From Ascaris suum (lineage: Eukaryota > Nematoda > Chromadorea > Rhabditida > Ascarididae), in assembly GCA_013433145.1 (NCBI GenBank), contig CM024172.1:2478501-2542500 (forward strand): a DNA stretch of 64,000 nt. Direction: 5' to 3'. How positions within the stretch are numbered: position 1 is the first letter of the stretch; each line of letters begins with the position of its first letter. The notes beneath the pieces were generated by a model. It was not told the origin of the DNA. It ran no database searches and worked only from the letters and a program-made list of their open reading frames with translations. Positions 1-17,256 of this stretch are shown one piece after another. The position numbers were made by a program, and so were the translations under genes.

Positions 1-2613
1 ATTTCCTACCTCATACAAAATCCTTCCGATGAGCGTAGCACTGTATACATTTCATTTTTATGGTGAAAGCAATTCATTGTAAATGCAACGCTTTAGTAAT
101 CGAATACCTTGATAAGAGCCTATTTTAAAAGGTACGAATACTCAAGATGTGAATATTTCTGATATCGGTATTTATGAGATTGATGAAGAAAATGATTGAA
201 AATTGGAAATCAATTACATGTTGAGCGTTCGTTATGCGTCGTCACATTCAAATGGTGTGTATCGATGTTGTCAACTAATTAGAATATCGTTCGATGAGAT
301 CGTACGAGCCGAATGATGATCGTCGAAACATAAATACTGTGAAATATTTGAGAAAATATGAGCGAAAATTTTTGCATATATCATTTATGATCAATCAATC
401 GGGAGAAAACATCATACTTTTTTGAGAAGGGAGGGGGTGGGGGATGGGAGGGAAAACAAATTAACAGAGTACATTTACAATACTTCAAGAAATGCTTTAT
501 AAACTTCGATGATGTGTATTTACGCTTCAAGAAAGAGTATTTATTTAGTGCAATTTTCGAACAAATTTTCCTAACTTAATACATCTTTTCTGCAGAATTT
601 ACAGTTTAATTTTCTTGAAGTATATTGCTTTCATTTGAGAATTTTTTTTTTAATATCTATGAATAATAAAAGATCAAATCTTCATGAAAATTCTTGATCA
701 AGAAATCATTAAATTGTTTGATCTATTTAAACTATTAGTGAATTTTCAATTCTCTATGCATTTAGATATGGACAGCTGAATATTCAGTAGGACACCTAGT
801 TATTATATGAGTTAAAAGTGCTAATTCACGCGTGATCGTTAATGCAAAATGATTTTTAATTGTTGCGTTTATTAGTGAATTTTTTTTGAAAAAAAGTCTT
901 TCATTCTAAATGAGTGAATAATCACTTACTAGTAAGTATGAAATTTCTATGAAACAATGAAATAAAGTAATGGAAATAAAGAGGAATCGAATGGCACTAA
1001 TTATTATCTCACTCAAATAATAGTTGAACGAACCAACCGTAATTGAAATATTGAAATAATCGTTGCAAATTATTTCGATACTTTCAACATTTCAATACAT
1101 TTAATTATCTAATTTCAATGAAATTTTTTCCACAATCTAGGGTAATTTAATTTCTTCGAATATTCCAGTAGGAAGCATTTGCACTCCGACAACGTTAGAA
1201 CATTGCAATAATTAAATAAAAGGATTCGATAACCAGTTTCAAATTTCTCACATTCTCAAGAAGGGAACAATTGCTTTAGAGGATTATATGAGAGGTTTCC
1301 ATTTGAAAATGATTCACTATGAACATAATGAGAGCAAAAAGAAATATTTTTGTGAGCACTCAAATTGTCAATTCTATAAACCGGATGGAGCAATAATGCT
1401 TCATCAATTTGTGGGCGTATGCAAATCAACTCATCATTGTTGGAATTTTAGGCTCATCAAATCTTTTGATCGTTAAAGTAATGCATTTTCATGAAAACGA
1501 ATATGGATGCTAGAGCATTGAAAGAATTTTTTCAAAAAAATGCGTCGATATTATCAATGAATTTTGCGTTGTGAAGTATAATGCACTTCATTACTGATAG
1601 AACAATGTAATATTGATATTTTCGAAAAATATCACTGATCATATGGGCAAATTATTCCTCATATAGCGAATTTAATTTCTTTTCACAAATTACGATCGGA
1701 TAATTTGGAATCCATAAATTTAGCCATAAATTGAAAAACAAACATATAATCATTTAAAAAGAAAAGCAAAGATAGAATAGGAAATGCTCTTCATTTATGC
1801 GATCATATAGGTTGCATAACACATAAATTTCTCATTGAACAGCCTATCTGTTGCGGAGGTCTCTTCACTTATATTACTATAGTTTTCTTTTTAATGCTTC
1901 CGATTTAAAAGAAACATGGAGCAGAGCTATTCAGCAGATTTTAAATTTAGGCGATGATAAATACTCTTGCAAAACGCTCAGACTCGAGAGATATACTTCA
2001 GAGAGGCCAAAACTACAGAAAAAAAATCCCTGCTTTTCAAGCAAATGCTCCAATATATAACTTTCAGCAATTGTAATACATATACAACTACTCTTATGCA
2101 TTTCTATGGCAACAAGTAAGCGGCGATTGACAAGTTTCGCGTAAAATATTAACGGATTGATGTGTGAAGAAGTTCTAGCATGATCACGATGGAATCTAAC
2201 AATAGCTAAAAAGCAAGTGCAAGAAATGCTTCTCAGTTGCATCTTGTTTCAGATTTTCTCAGCATAAATTATTCATAGTATTGGCTTACTAAGCCTGGAT
2301 TTCACAATAAACCTCTCATCTAGTTCGAAACGATTGGTTTAAGTGCTATTTGAGGATAACGATTACGTGAAAATTGATTGCAACGTAAAATCTTCTCAAA
2401 ATGAGATCACTGTTGATGGGCGTATTCGTAAATTCTTAAATGTAGCCAATTTGAGGGTATTTTTTCTGAGACGGCTATCCGTATGGACAACGTAAACAAA
2501 GATAGTCCAAAAATGCTGCGAAACTTGTCTTTAAAAAAAAACGAGTACCTGTGGGAGGCGCATGATGCCACTCTGTGACTCCACATACGTCATCTACATC
2601 TTTTCAAATCCAC
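1..2613. other. Intergenic region, no gene seen
   Basis: AT-rich DNA upstream of the first collagen. Short open frames exist (for example 1288-1476) but none has a family signature, splice context or compositional contrast. The only distinct element is a G-rich run at 429-452 on the + strand. I see nothing else that I can name. Confidence 0.6.
429..452 (+). other. G-rich tract, possible G-quadruplex
   Basis: Five runs of three to five guanines are separated by one- or two-base loops (429-431, 433-437, 439-443, 446-448, 450-452). This meets the usual G3+N1-7 pattern for an intramolecular quadruplex. It stands out because the surrounding sequence is strongly AT-rich. No gene is near enough to infer a role. 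Confidence 0.6.
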
Positions 2614-2622
2614 CTATAAATA
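2614..2622 (+). promoter_or_regulatory. TATA box of collagen gene 1
   Basis: The sequence CTATAAATA lies about 55 bp before the ATG at 2670. No polypyrimidine-AG acceptor lies between it and the ATG, so the mRNA probably starts conventionally rather than by spliced-leader addition, with a leader of about 25 nt. Boxes at comparable places precede the other three collagen copies. Confidence 0.6.
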
Positions 2623-2669
2623 ATGGTCGTCGAACGATGGTGAGGTTGTCGTTCGCGGTCGTCTAAAGA

Positions 2670-5898
<3,229 letters not shown>

Positions 5899-8800
5899 GT
5901 TTAACCACTCAGCACATCTTTTAGCGTTCAATGGAAACGTTCATATAACTCTTCAACTGTTGTTCTCTCGTCTTTTCTGTGCCATACATTAACATTGAAC
6001 AAATTTCTTTCCAGTCACTTTTTCAAATTTCTCCTTCATTCGCACATTTGTCTAAGAATATTCCGCTTAATGAACCGCTACAAAAAGTGTATAAAGGCCA
6101 TATTCTAAATTTACATTAGAAAAGGCCTAAATTCTTTTTTTTAAACTGCCGTTTGTTTTGAAAATATCTCCTGCGAGCATATGTATTGCTTTTTTGCACC
6201 ATATTCATTCATATGATCAGCCATATCTCTCTACGAAGTCTTGAGCAAGTTGGGATATAAAATACGAGTTTATGCTTTCATTTCATGACATAAAACACTT
6301 TATACGGTGCATGACAAGCCAGAACATATGAATCATCTTGATTCTGTTTTAATCGAAGTGATATTCTATGACTTTCAAACACGTAAAATAACGGTACAAC
6401 CTATTCAGACAACAAATAGAATATGTTGTTAAAATATCACCTGAATTTATACCTGAATTTACGTGTGAATTTTTATGAAAGACAACTCATGAAAAACTCC
6501 GTTTCCTTTGCTTCAACTTTCGATCAGTGATATATTTTTGACGTAAAGTGATTGTGTCCGATAATAGAAAGATCGTAGATATATTGCATTTAAATAACGG
6601 TCACCGCTGGAAAGAGAATGAAGAAATTATCGCTCAAATATTTTCAACATTGATACGAATCGAAATGCTGGAAATTATTCGTTCTTATCAACGTCAAATT
6701 GCTATCTAAAAATGTCTTTCAATGCAATTAGCAATCATGCAAAAAGAGTGCAATGTTTAATGCAATTTTTTTTTGAATTAATGCAATTTTTTTTTGCAAT
6801 CACAATTTGCAAAAGAGCGTTATTGAGGAGTTGATTTAAGTGCAAACAAATGAAATTCTAGTTTTAACAAACGAACGCAACTACTCCTCAATGTCGTTAT
6901 TGGAGGGTTATTTAATTGAAACTGTTGAAATTCTTCAGTAAGGAAAATGAACAGAAGAATTAACGATGTTAAGCTCGATACGATTGAGGTAAGATCTATT
7001 TCGAAGCGTGAAAAAAAAAATTATTTCAAGAAATTCTCACTAGTTGAGAGTGTTGTTAATATCGTTTATCGCTCTCAATAGCGAATAGCAGTCGTCTTAT
7101 AGCAATTGGAAATCCCTTAAAGATTATAAACAATGAGGTGGGGTTCGTTTCTTGAAATCAATTATTGTTCTTCTCCAAAATTGAAGCAGTATCAAAAAGC
7201 ACTTAATACTGCTATAGAGATGATGTGGATTTCTCACTGTTGTCATCACTTTATAGAATGTCGAAAAACATTTTTTTTTTTTTGCATTGGGAGTTCGATG
7301 CTTGTTGACGGTCCATGGAAAATGATTTTTGCAACCTTGTTCGTTGTGTTCGAATTTCACAGTGGCATTTTTTAAAACTATTCCCTATAGTGGATGTTTA
7401 GCCTATCGAAGGTGCTTTAATGATCCCTATTCATACGATATATTCTCTTAAAATCAACAAAAGATGTATTATTGGAAAGAGCGCTGATTTGGTGCGAAAG
7501 TATAGCGAAAAAAAGAAAAACTTAGAATTTAAAAAAAAAGAACTCGAAACTTTTTCGAAAGAAAAAACTTCGAAAAACTTAGAAAAATTTCAACAAAACT
7601 TGGAATTTCTCTCTTTTTAAGACAGAAATTCTAATTTTTGTATTTGATTTTATGAGTACGGTCAACGAAAAAAAAAAGTTTGCGATTGGCTCTTCACTGC
7701 AAGATACCTGACGAAATATTACAAATTCCAAACTATTTTCCAAGGTTATTAAGCGCTTGATAGAGTATAAGCATGCCAATAATGGATTATAGTAAGATGA
7801 CTAATAGTTGTTTCATAGAACAAACTTGGAGCATCTATCAAAGTGATGCTAGAAAGTGGAACGGGATTTTTTTTTAAAGCAACTTTAAAAGCTAACTTCG
7901 AAAAACTTAAGATAAGCTATGAACTCAGTGATTGTGCGGGATACAGACAAAATATAATGATATTTTTATGGCCCTATCAAAAATTCAGATTTGTAAGGTA
8001 CCAGGCTTCCATCAAAAGTGCGATAAGAAGCTGCAGATAGGGAAGTAGGTGATTTTTCCCGAATTATTGTATATTTTCCTTGTCATAATGGGCAAGGGAA
8101 GTTTTGTGCAGTGTGGAAAAGGACAGTTATAGTATTTGAAGACGAGGATCATTGCATTTATATTAACTAGCGATCGATAAATAAACCTTTTTCAGTTTCA
8201 AGGCTGTTCAAAAACTGCAAACAAAACTATATGTTAGCGCAGATCTGATACCGCAGATCTTTCCAGGCAATCAACACGTATTTTGCAAGTTTACTTGAAT
8301 CGACAAAGCATTCATTATGAATGTCTTTTCATATCACTACCACTTCCTCAGCTGAAGTTGTGAGGTAGCGTGAAGGTGAGGGCTTAGGCTCGTCTCCTGC
8401 CCATCGGATACTGACGAGTCGATTCATCGTTGTTCCATGCGACTTGCTTCACCGCCCGCGTTCCGATGAGACCACTGGTCGGAACGACTCGGTAGGACAA
8501 AGTCAAAGAGTTTGCTCGGAGCCCTCGTAAAACCGACCATGCACTAAGCAAAACTAAACCGACCGTGCACTAAGCAGAACGATTTTGCAAATGCCATTCT
8601 TTATTAACTACCATCTCGAATATTTCAAAGCCAATCAAGCTTTCCAATACAGTTCAACTGAATGACCAAAACGATTATAAAACTATGGATCTCGGCTTTC
8701 TTTTACGAAAGTGTATTGGAGATATTAGTTCAGGAGAGCCTACAGTAAACTTGCTGGAAACCCACTCGAATACGTGATATATTAGAACGGTCACTGGAAG

Positions 8801-11081
8801 GCGCAAATCTCCACTAAATGCTGTAAAAGTAAACTTACCACAAGGATCCGCGTTGTGTTCTTTATCTTTACTCGCTGTTCATTCCTTCTACTTCCTTCAT
8901 CTGTATGAGTGGGTATTTTGGGCGCAAAGAAAATAAGCAGAAGCAAGAATGAGGATGTGGGGTAACTTGCCGGCATTTTTGGAAGCAATATTTCAGGCCA
9001 AATTCGAAAAAAAACTTTCTTAGCAAAATATGCATCATTAAAGCAGCCACGAAAACAAGTCCTAGTCAACTATTTCAGACAGGCGATACAGCAGCCGAAG
9101 CGGGATCCCCGACAAATTATTCTGGCTTTAATTTCGATTGAAGCTTTTCTTCTCGTCATCGTTACAGTAAAATCTCGCAACAACTCTGCAACATCTTATA
9201 CCTTATGCGATCAGTAGGGGACTTCAATAGGAAAATTTCTTTTCACCATTCTCGTTCTGCCAAAGATGAGACTATTGCCACCCTTAGCAATCGAAGAAAA
9301 TAAGAAAGATCCTACGGTTCTTCAGAAAAAAAAATTAACCATGGCCTTTGGTACGAGCGCATATCCAGTAATGGACGGAAGTATTCCTGAAAATTCATCA
9401 ACCGATTGACTAAAACCCACATGTGGAAGAAACGAGCTAAAAACACATGTGGAACAAATGCTTTTCCGGGAAGCGTAATTGAGATCTTTTCATAAGTTAG
9501 TACTAGATAAGGGAATAATGAATTTGTGCTCTTTCTTGATTAAACGAGGATGTCGGGCATATGACGGACGCAATGAGATTACGATCTAGCCCTGATCCTA
9601 CAAACTCATCACTATTGAGCATAAAGGCGCGCGTTTCAGCACTCGACGAAAAATTGTTTACCGAAGAACTTTTATTTGGAAATACTGAGGGTTCGGAAGT
9701 TTTGGGATCTCAATGAATCCCGGAGTGATGCCCGGTCTATTTCGAAACTGACGGATTCTGATGCCTCAGATGTCGGTTCTAAAAAACCATAGCTAACTTT
9801 ACACACTTAATTAAATGTGCAAAGATTCGGAAAGATGATACGAAGCAAGTAAATTTTTGCCTTTATAGTGTCTTCATGGATCAGTTACTCACAGAAAATG
9901 ATGTATTTATAGAATGATGTATCTTTGAAGGTGTAAAAGGCATAAGCAAAAATTTAAATATATATCTTATCTGGCTAAAACATTCAGGATATTCGTCATA
10001 TGCGCAGAAAAAAAACGACCGGAAAAAACATTCAAAACAAAAATAAGTTTTTCAAAAATATCCGTTCTACATTGCAGTATATAGGCAAATTAGCGACGGG
10101 CGAAGTGTTCCGTGCTGCAACCGAGTTTGCGTTCAGGGAGGTGCCTAACGTCAGGGAAAACGCCAACTTCCCGACCTGGCTTCTAGATGATTGGCCGAAT
10201 GGTTCAACAGTAGCCATGAAAAACCTCAAGAATTCGTTGACCTATCGTTCTTTTGCTTTTGCGAGCGTCTCAGGAAGTGACCGATAAGAGGACCAGGTCC
10301 ACAAGAGGATCCTCGACTAGAGAGAAGTGAGAACAATTGTCTATATCAATTTATCAACCTCTTGCTATGCACGTCTCTCAAAATGCCTCATACTTTTTGC
10401 AGACGACACTCAACTTTTGCGCTTTTGATTGCACATTTCTAGGGGTATCAAAGATTTCCGCATAATCAACAAGATCTAGAAGCACACTGCGCTAAACACG
10501 CTTGGTTCCATGAAACAGATCAGATCAAAAAATTCTATAAATGTGCGTAGGTGAGAGGGCAACGAATATCTCGATAAGATGATCCTTGATCTTGCTAAAG
10601 ATAGAGATTTCAAGATCGCCGATACTAAAAACCTTAAAAAACAGAAACTGTTTACTACCTAGTAACTACTTTTGACTTGTTATATCAGCTCCACTTCACT
10701 ATGCTACTATATTGTAGAATAAAATTTACACAAAACGCAACTGCTCCAGGATTGCTTCTGAATAAAATTTGCATATCATTCATCACCGGGTTTCTTCTTC
10801 ATTCTTTAATGCAACTGCTGTGGTTCCATCTGTATCTAAGCGAGCAGATGTGTCTTTATGTCACCACAAACTTCATCACAGCAAAGGAAGTAAATTAATA
10901 CCGATTTGCATCTTTGAAGGAGCTACGAACACCGCCTCGAAATAGGTAGTTTTTATGAAAACCTTACATTTAAAAAATTTCGTCGGCAAAATTTTGCATT
11001 TTTCAAAAGTTGGTGGATGTTCATTGTTCATTGTATGCCAATAGATATCAATACCGAGGAATAACAAATCATCATGTTCAG
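5899..11081. other. Intergenic region, no gene seen
   Basis: No supported gene. Contents: a GC-richer island with a 26-bp direct repeat near 8340-8580, and a second GC-richer island near 10080-10330 with a 95-codon open frame of unknown nature. A start codon plus donor-like site occurs at 6949-6990 (ATG, 14 codons, then GTAAG), but no partner exon was found. The rest is AT-rich and featureless. Confidence 0.5.
8340..8580. repeat. GC-richer island ending in a 26-bp tandem duplication
   Basis: The stretch is visibly richer in G and C than its flanks. At its right end two imperfect copies of a unit containing AAACCGACCATGCACTAAGC lie head to tail (about 8528-8554 and 8555-8580), differing by few substitutions. 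No coding capacity or terminal inverted repeat was recognised. It could be a fragment of a non-autonomous mobile element; this is inference. Confidence 0.35.
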
Positions 11082-11284
11082 CTCTGGGATTGCATGAAGC
11101 ATCTTGGGCGGACTACATTAACGAAACCTCGAACACAGGTTTCTTGCCAACAAACGCTTCCTGCACAAAGTGTCCGATCATTCCGAAGGTATCCTGGAAT
11201 GATCTGTTCCTTTTGGGCAATGGAAAGAAGCTAACCGATCCCACGCGTCAGTGTGATTGCATATGCCCTCTTATTCACAAATAG
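11082..11284 (+). pseudogene. Probable collagen exon 3 relic lacking the Gly-X-Y domain
   Basis: An acceptor-like site (ATGTTCAG) is followed by CT and a frame open for 66 codons to TAG at 11282. The exon starts in the same phase, with the same CT, as exon 3 of collagens 2 and 4. Placed without gaps against collagen 2, the first 31 residues share G2, D10, P22, S26, C27, K29, C30 and P31, including the cysteine pair (SCTKCP against SCKKCP). The last residues (CDCICPLIHK) recall the CPCPPR terminus. Between them the triple-helix coding segment is missing: only about 35 residues, none Gly-X-Y. Matching exons 1 and 2 were not found upstream. It lies between collagens 1 and 2 on the same strand, as expected for a decayed array member. 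Chance or an unrelated small exon is not excluded. Confidence 0.4.
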
Positions 11285-12846
11285 TGCACTGTTCATGACT
11301 AAACTCTGCGCTGGAGTCAACCTTTCCGTGTATGACTATGCTAGTAATTTATAAAATTTTTGCCCTATCCCATATTCTGCAATGTTGCGCTTACGCAAGT
11401 TCCAAGAACCTGAGTGGGTGAAGGTAAATACTATGCCGATAAATTTAGACAGAAGTGCTTATTTCAAGGATTATTCGGTTATCAGTGGCATGTGCAGCAA
11501 TTTCATTAATTTTTCAAGTTACGCTATCGATCAACACACTCCTTCAGAAAAATTAAAAAACACTCATCAAGCCATTGTATACTCATCACCTTGCGACAAA
11601 CAAGTATTTCTTTTGACTTCACCGACATAATCCGTATGGTTAAGAAATATTCTCTAATTGTGGAGATATTTTATTAATCAGATACTCAAATTTCGAGAAA
11701 AACAAGGGAGATAATTGACGTGAATATGCAAAGCCCTCCTGCAAATATATGAACGGTAAACTTTATAAGCGGTAAGAGATGAGCTTTCTTCGAGATAAAG
11801 ATTTATGTGCAATTTTTGGAAACTTACAGTTCACAAATTTTTTCTCGACGGTTTTTCATCAGGATGATCCGCCTTTTGCCGAACTTCACTCTTCGATCAA
11901 CAAATCGGCTTCATAATGTAGATGTTTAGGAAGACATCTGTTATGACCGCTGTATCTAAGAATTAACAATAAAATCTAACCTACTCCAAATGGTATTTCA
12001 TAAATCACGTTGGGGCTACTACCTCAACTCTTGTATGACTTTGTAGAGAAGTTCTCCCAATTGTTCAGTCTCTTTGAAGTGGAAAAATACCGTCGTTAGC
12101 CTGTGTTAAAAATGTGTTCGCCTATATTGTAGACCGGCCGTTATCATGTTTATCAAAGTTTCATGAAAACCGCAATGAAAACCGCAATGAAAGGTGCCAT
12201 ATGGAACAATCATATGCCGTATGAACTTATTAAATCTGCTCAATATAGATTTCGACTGGGACATCCTATACAATCTCAGCTGATTTCACCAACGAGCGAT
12301 TGATTCATTGCCTCTTAGTTAGATAATTCAAACTGATGTCAAATTCAAATTTTCATTTCTGACGACTGTGTAAAAATTTCCGTCGTTTTATCTCATCGAA
12401 ATATTTCGCACAAATTAAAAATTTATGATATTTGTGATTTTTTATTAAAATAATTGCAATTGTTCCAACTAAACCGTTCTTTTAAGTCTAAAATATGTTG
12501 TTTATATCAGAAAACGTTTCGATGCTACATAATCGTTTGATTTTATTCGACTCAAGAGATCATCAATGATTCTCATTTATTAAAAAATCAGCTATTAGTT
12601 TACTGGTTAGTTTACAAATTTCATGCGTACAAATACATTTTCGATTTTCTTTTTCATTTCCTTTGCTCTCATAAAAGTTTTTTCTATTTTACATGTTGTT
12701 CGTTGCTGCCGCTCTGACTTCATTTTATTCGTCAACTCGTTCACGCAAGAGTTTTTTTCGTAAACGTTTTTGCCTATGAGCATTTCGCGTATGCATTGCT
12801 TATCATCTATTTCTTCGCTACAGTATCCATAAATAAATAAATAAAA

Positions 12847-13142
<296 letters not shown>

Positions 13143-16100
13143 ATATTTGGTTCCGGATATGATGTCACATGAAATTCCCCGTATGTCACATGGAACTAGG
13201 GTTTTATGTTTGGACGTTTTTTTAGAAACGACTTTAAGGTTCACGTTTACTTTAGCGGCCAGGGTAGGTTCATGTATGTTAGCACGTTCCCATGGGACAG
13301 AAACGATGGGAGCCTTGGAGAGCGTATAACTCCAGATTGGATCCTTAAGAGTATTGCTTCACGGTATCAGGTGCTTGTCGATCATTATTGTACATCCATA
13401 AAGCATAATACACGCCATTCTGTTACATACCTGATGTGATTTCACTTCCAGTTTCTATTTTTCTTCATAGTTCTCATAGCACTTTTTTTAAAGGAAATAT
13501 TTCATTTCGCATTTTAAAGAATCTTCTCGTATCCTCTTGTAATTCTCTTCCATTTCGGTAATTCGGAAGCAATAATTGGCTAAGATTTGATTTGATTTTT
13601 GCAAATCCAACCCCATTTCGAGAGATTTCTTAATGACTACGATTGCATCATTTCCAGTCGATCGTTAGGAAATAAAAACTGCTAAATAATTTGAACATCA
13701 TGCTCACTCATTTACAGACGGAAATAAATCAACGAAAAATTCAACGCAATCATTAACAATTTACCAAACTATACAAGTTTCGTGTTGTGTTTCAAACATC
13801 TCAACATATTCAATTCAAGAATATTTTCTATGATTGTAGAAAGTTTTTAGAGGTTGATCTCAATTCCCCTATTGCACTATATTTATTCAAATTATAGGAG
13901 AATAAGCTAAAAAAAAAAAAATAAAGAAATTTCTTCCTCATTGATGGTGGATTAGAGTGGTAGAATAACGAGTAAATATGCGAATACGACTATCACATTA
14001 GATCATTTTGATGAATTCTATTTTGTCTAACACTCCATTAAAGGATTTACTTAGATTTTCCACAATTTGTTAATGCCTCATTTCGATATGCATCCACCAA
14101 AAGTGATCAATTTTTTCATTTTACAATGATATGGAAGCTGTAGATTGTTTTCTTTTCTCGCTTTACTTTTTACCGCTTCCATTTTCATGCTCTTTTTTTT
14201 AAAATGCTTCATTGCAAATTTTTAAATTTTATAAATGTAAGAAAATATGCATAATAAACCGATAACTTCAAATATATATCATATATGATCTTCAAGGAAG
14301 TATTCCCTCGTAATTTCAATATGGCGATTCGTTAAACATCGAGCGTTGTTTATTGCTGTCGAAAGTTGCAATTTTAGCGTTCCACTTGTGCAACAACTCG
14401 TATGTCGTTGTTGTCGACAACGATTGTTTAGCAAGAAAAAGTTTTGATTTATTGAAGAACTTCTTTTGGGGTCCTATAAAGTCGACCTGTTTCTTTTTTT
14501 TTTTTTGATGGTCTCATATTTCACACAATAGAAAATTTTCCACACTTATTTGTTTTTCCATTTCGAAATTTTTGCTTTCATTATTTTGAATACTTTAATG
14601 GTTTATATTACTATCACATAAACTTTTTCAACTGCCAAATTTTTGAAAATTTTGCAATTTTTTACAGCGCTATTTCTATAATTCCAAAAAAAAAAGGTTT
14701 TTTAAATATTTCATTCGTCTCAATTTTTAATAGCAAAAGAAAATATAATGACGTTTAGAATTAAGAACGAGTTGTTGATTTTTTTTAAAAACTTCTAGAT
14801 TTTAGAATTCTAGCCCTTTATATCTGTAATATTTCATGCGGTTACAAATCAAACTATCGTACATATTTTATAGATTTGGTCTCAAAAAATGCTTTTATAA
14901 AATACAAAATTTATTATATTCATCGTCGCTCAACACTAATTAATGTATTTTTTATGAACTTTACAACAGCATATACTTGAAATAAACAAGTTGTATTTTT
15001 CTCGAGGAGAAATTTTTTCGCTTTTCTGTCTCATTGCATTTTCCACTTCAGAGAGACCCATCATGTCGTAAATCTTGACATAGCATATTTCTATTTGCTT
15101 CAAGAAAGAAAATATTTCATTGAACTCGGCAGGTTCTTATGCTAGAATCGTAATATTGCACAGAACTAAAAACTACACTGTTTACGACGATCTATAACAT
15201 CAGATAGGCTCGTCAAGAGCCACAACAACTTGATGACCATCCGCTTATACGTCCGGATTAGCACCTTACTAAATATGCAAATTTATTTGTTCGTCGGGTA
15301 ATTACATTAGCGACCGCAAGAAAAAATCTCATTAAGTATATGCACTCGGTTAGCAGAGCAATTTTAAACCACTCGATCGGTTGAATACAAATTTATTATG
15401 CATATAAATGATAAACATATGCAAAAAGATAAATACACACTATACAATCAACAATAATTGTAATGTGCATATTTAATGATGATCTCATTTGTTCGAACGA
15501 CGATTCAAAGAGGTCTTCATATCGCTATTGCTTTACTACAATCAAAATCTCTCATTTTGAAACGTATGAAAAAAAAAAGCTTTTTTGGACGGAATTTTGG
15601 TAAAACGTTATTCAACTCATCACTGAAAGTATTTTTAGAAGTAAAGTACAAGAGGTGGAAAAAAAAACAAAAGAAGAAAGAAACGTATTTCTGACACTCA
15701 TTCTGAGAGAGAAAAAAAATTTAGCGAAAAATACGCAAATGATTTTCATTCTTAGAGATTTTGTTTACAACAACATTAATCGTTATTTAGCGGAAAATCG
15801 CATTCTAATTATATTACTTCTTTAAGAAATGTTTCTTCACTTTGTGCTTTTGAAAGTGCTCAATTGAGAAGAAAAATCCGCCTATATATGAATGAGTATA
15901 TTGAAGTGCGCATTTATGGCTAGAACAGATATCAGAGGCCTTGTTGTATAGTGACATATGCAACGATTAGTGTGAAAGCTCAACGGGAGGAGTCGTGTTC
16001 GACAGGATGCGCATTCGGCAAATTCAGTGACGCATCCAGATGGGTGTTTCGAGCGGTAACAAATCATTCTAATTGTAAGAAAGTTTACGTATGCAGGTGC

Positions 16101-16173
16101 TCTTTCCGTTGCCATCTTTCTTACAGTTAGAAACGATTCACGTTTCACATTGAGCGCAAAATGTCGATTACTT

Positions 16174-16311
<138 letters not shown>

Positions 16312-17040
16312 AGTGATTAAATTGCAGAAATGGTCCTAATACTTCATTCTCATGTTTGTAAGTATTTTCTTGTTTTTAAGTCCCCAATGGACCCACCGAC
16401 TGCATAAATTATTGAGAAAATAATACCATCAAGAATATCATTAGGATGGATGACGTTAGCAAAATGAGTATCTTTCATTAAAAAAAGAATACCGACTAAC
16501 TTAGCATCTAATGGTACAACATCACTTATTCCAGTAAAAATTTCATCGATAGACGATATAAACGAATATGACGTCTTCATCCGCAAATCCAGCATGATGC
16601 TGGTCTATTGAAAGTTCGAATTCATGAGATGAAATATAATCCTCCACGAATAATTTGACTGCTTAAAGATTAGAACGTATGAACGATATTAAAATTTCAA
16701 CATTAACAACATATAAGCAGTAAAAATATCATTCCATAACCGTTCACAAAATATTTATTGCTATTCCCTTATTGTGTTACCTAAATGGGGTTTTAATAGC
16801 GATACGCCGAAAACGGTAAAAAAAGAGATGCCGTCTTTAGAGAGAAAAGAAAAATGCACATTTCCCTTAAATTGAAGCCGAAAAAGTTTCTACGATCTAT
16901 CAGACAAAAAAAAAAATGAACAGCCTAATCATTTGCAAACGTTTCTACGGCAATAAACGACGATAGATGTTACTTTTTTTTGCAAATAACTTCCACAATG
17001 TTTTCCGTAACGATATGTACAACTGGAACGATCGCCTATA

Positions 17041-17256
17041 ATATTATGGAAGTTTTTAAATATGGAAGTTTTTATGGAAGTTTTTGCATATGTATAGATG
17101 AATAATATTATTTAACGAAATCGATTCGAATGGTTCATACTTATGGAAGTTTTGTATAGAAAATAATATTTAACGTAACGATATGGAAGTTTTTGTTTGC
17201 ATATGTATAGAAAATGAAGTACTCTCATGTGAATAAATATTATTTTAACGAAATCT
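17041..17256 (+). repeat. Degenerate repeat cluster built on TATGGAAGTTTTT
   Basis: The 13-mer or close variants occurs five times (near 17045, 17061, 17073, 17142, 17182). It alternates with a second shared module, roughly GCATATGTATAG followed by AATAATATTATTTAACG, present in three diverged forms. The whole reads as two to three imperfect copies of a unit of about 70-100 bp. No coding potential. Confidence 0.6.

Noticed and set aside
1288..1476. 62-codon frame with several Cys and His (FCEHSNCQF, HHCW)
   Set aside because: Spacing fits no zinc-finger class that I know, and there is no splice context or compositional contrast.
13147..13439. Open frames just right of the (AT)n array
   Set aside because: No homology recognised, two overlapping frames, no promoter or exon partners.
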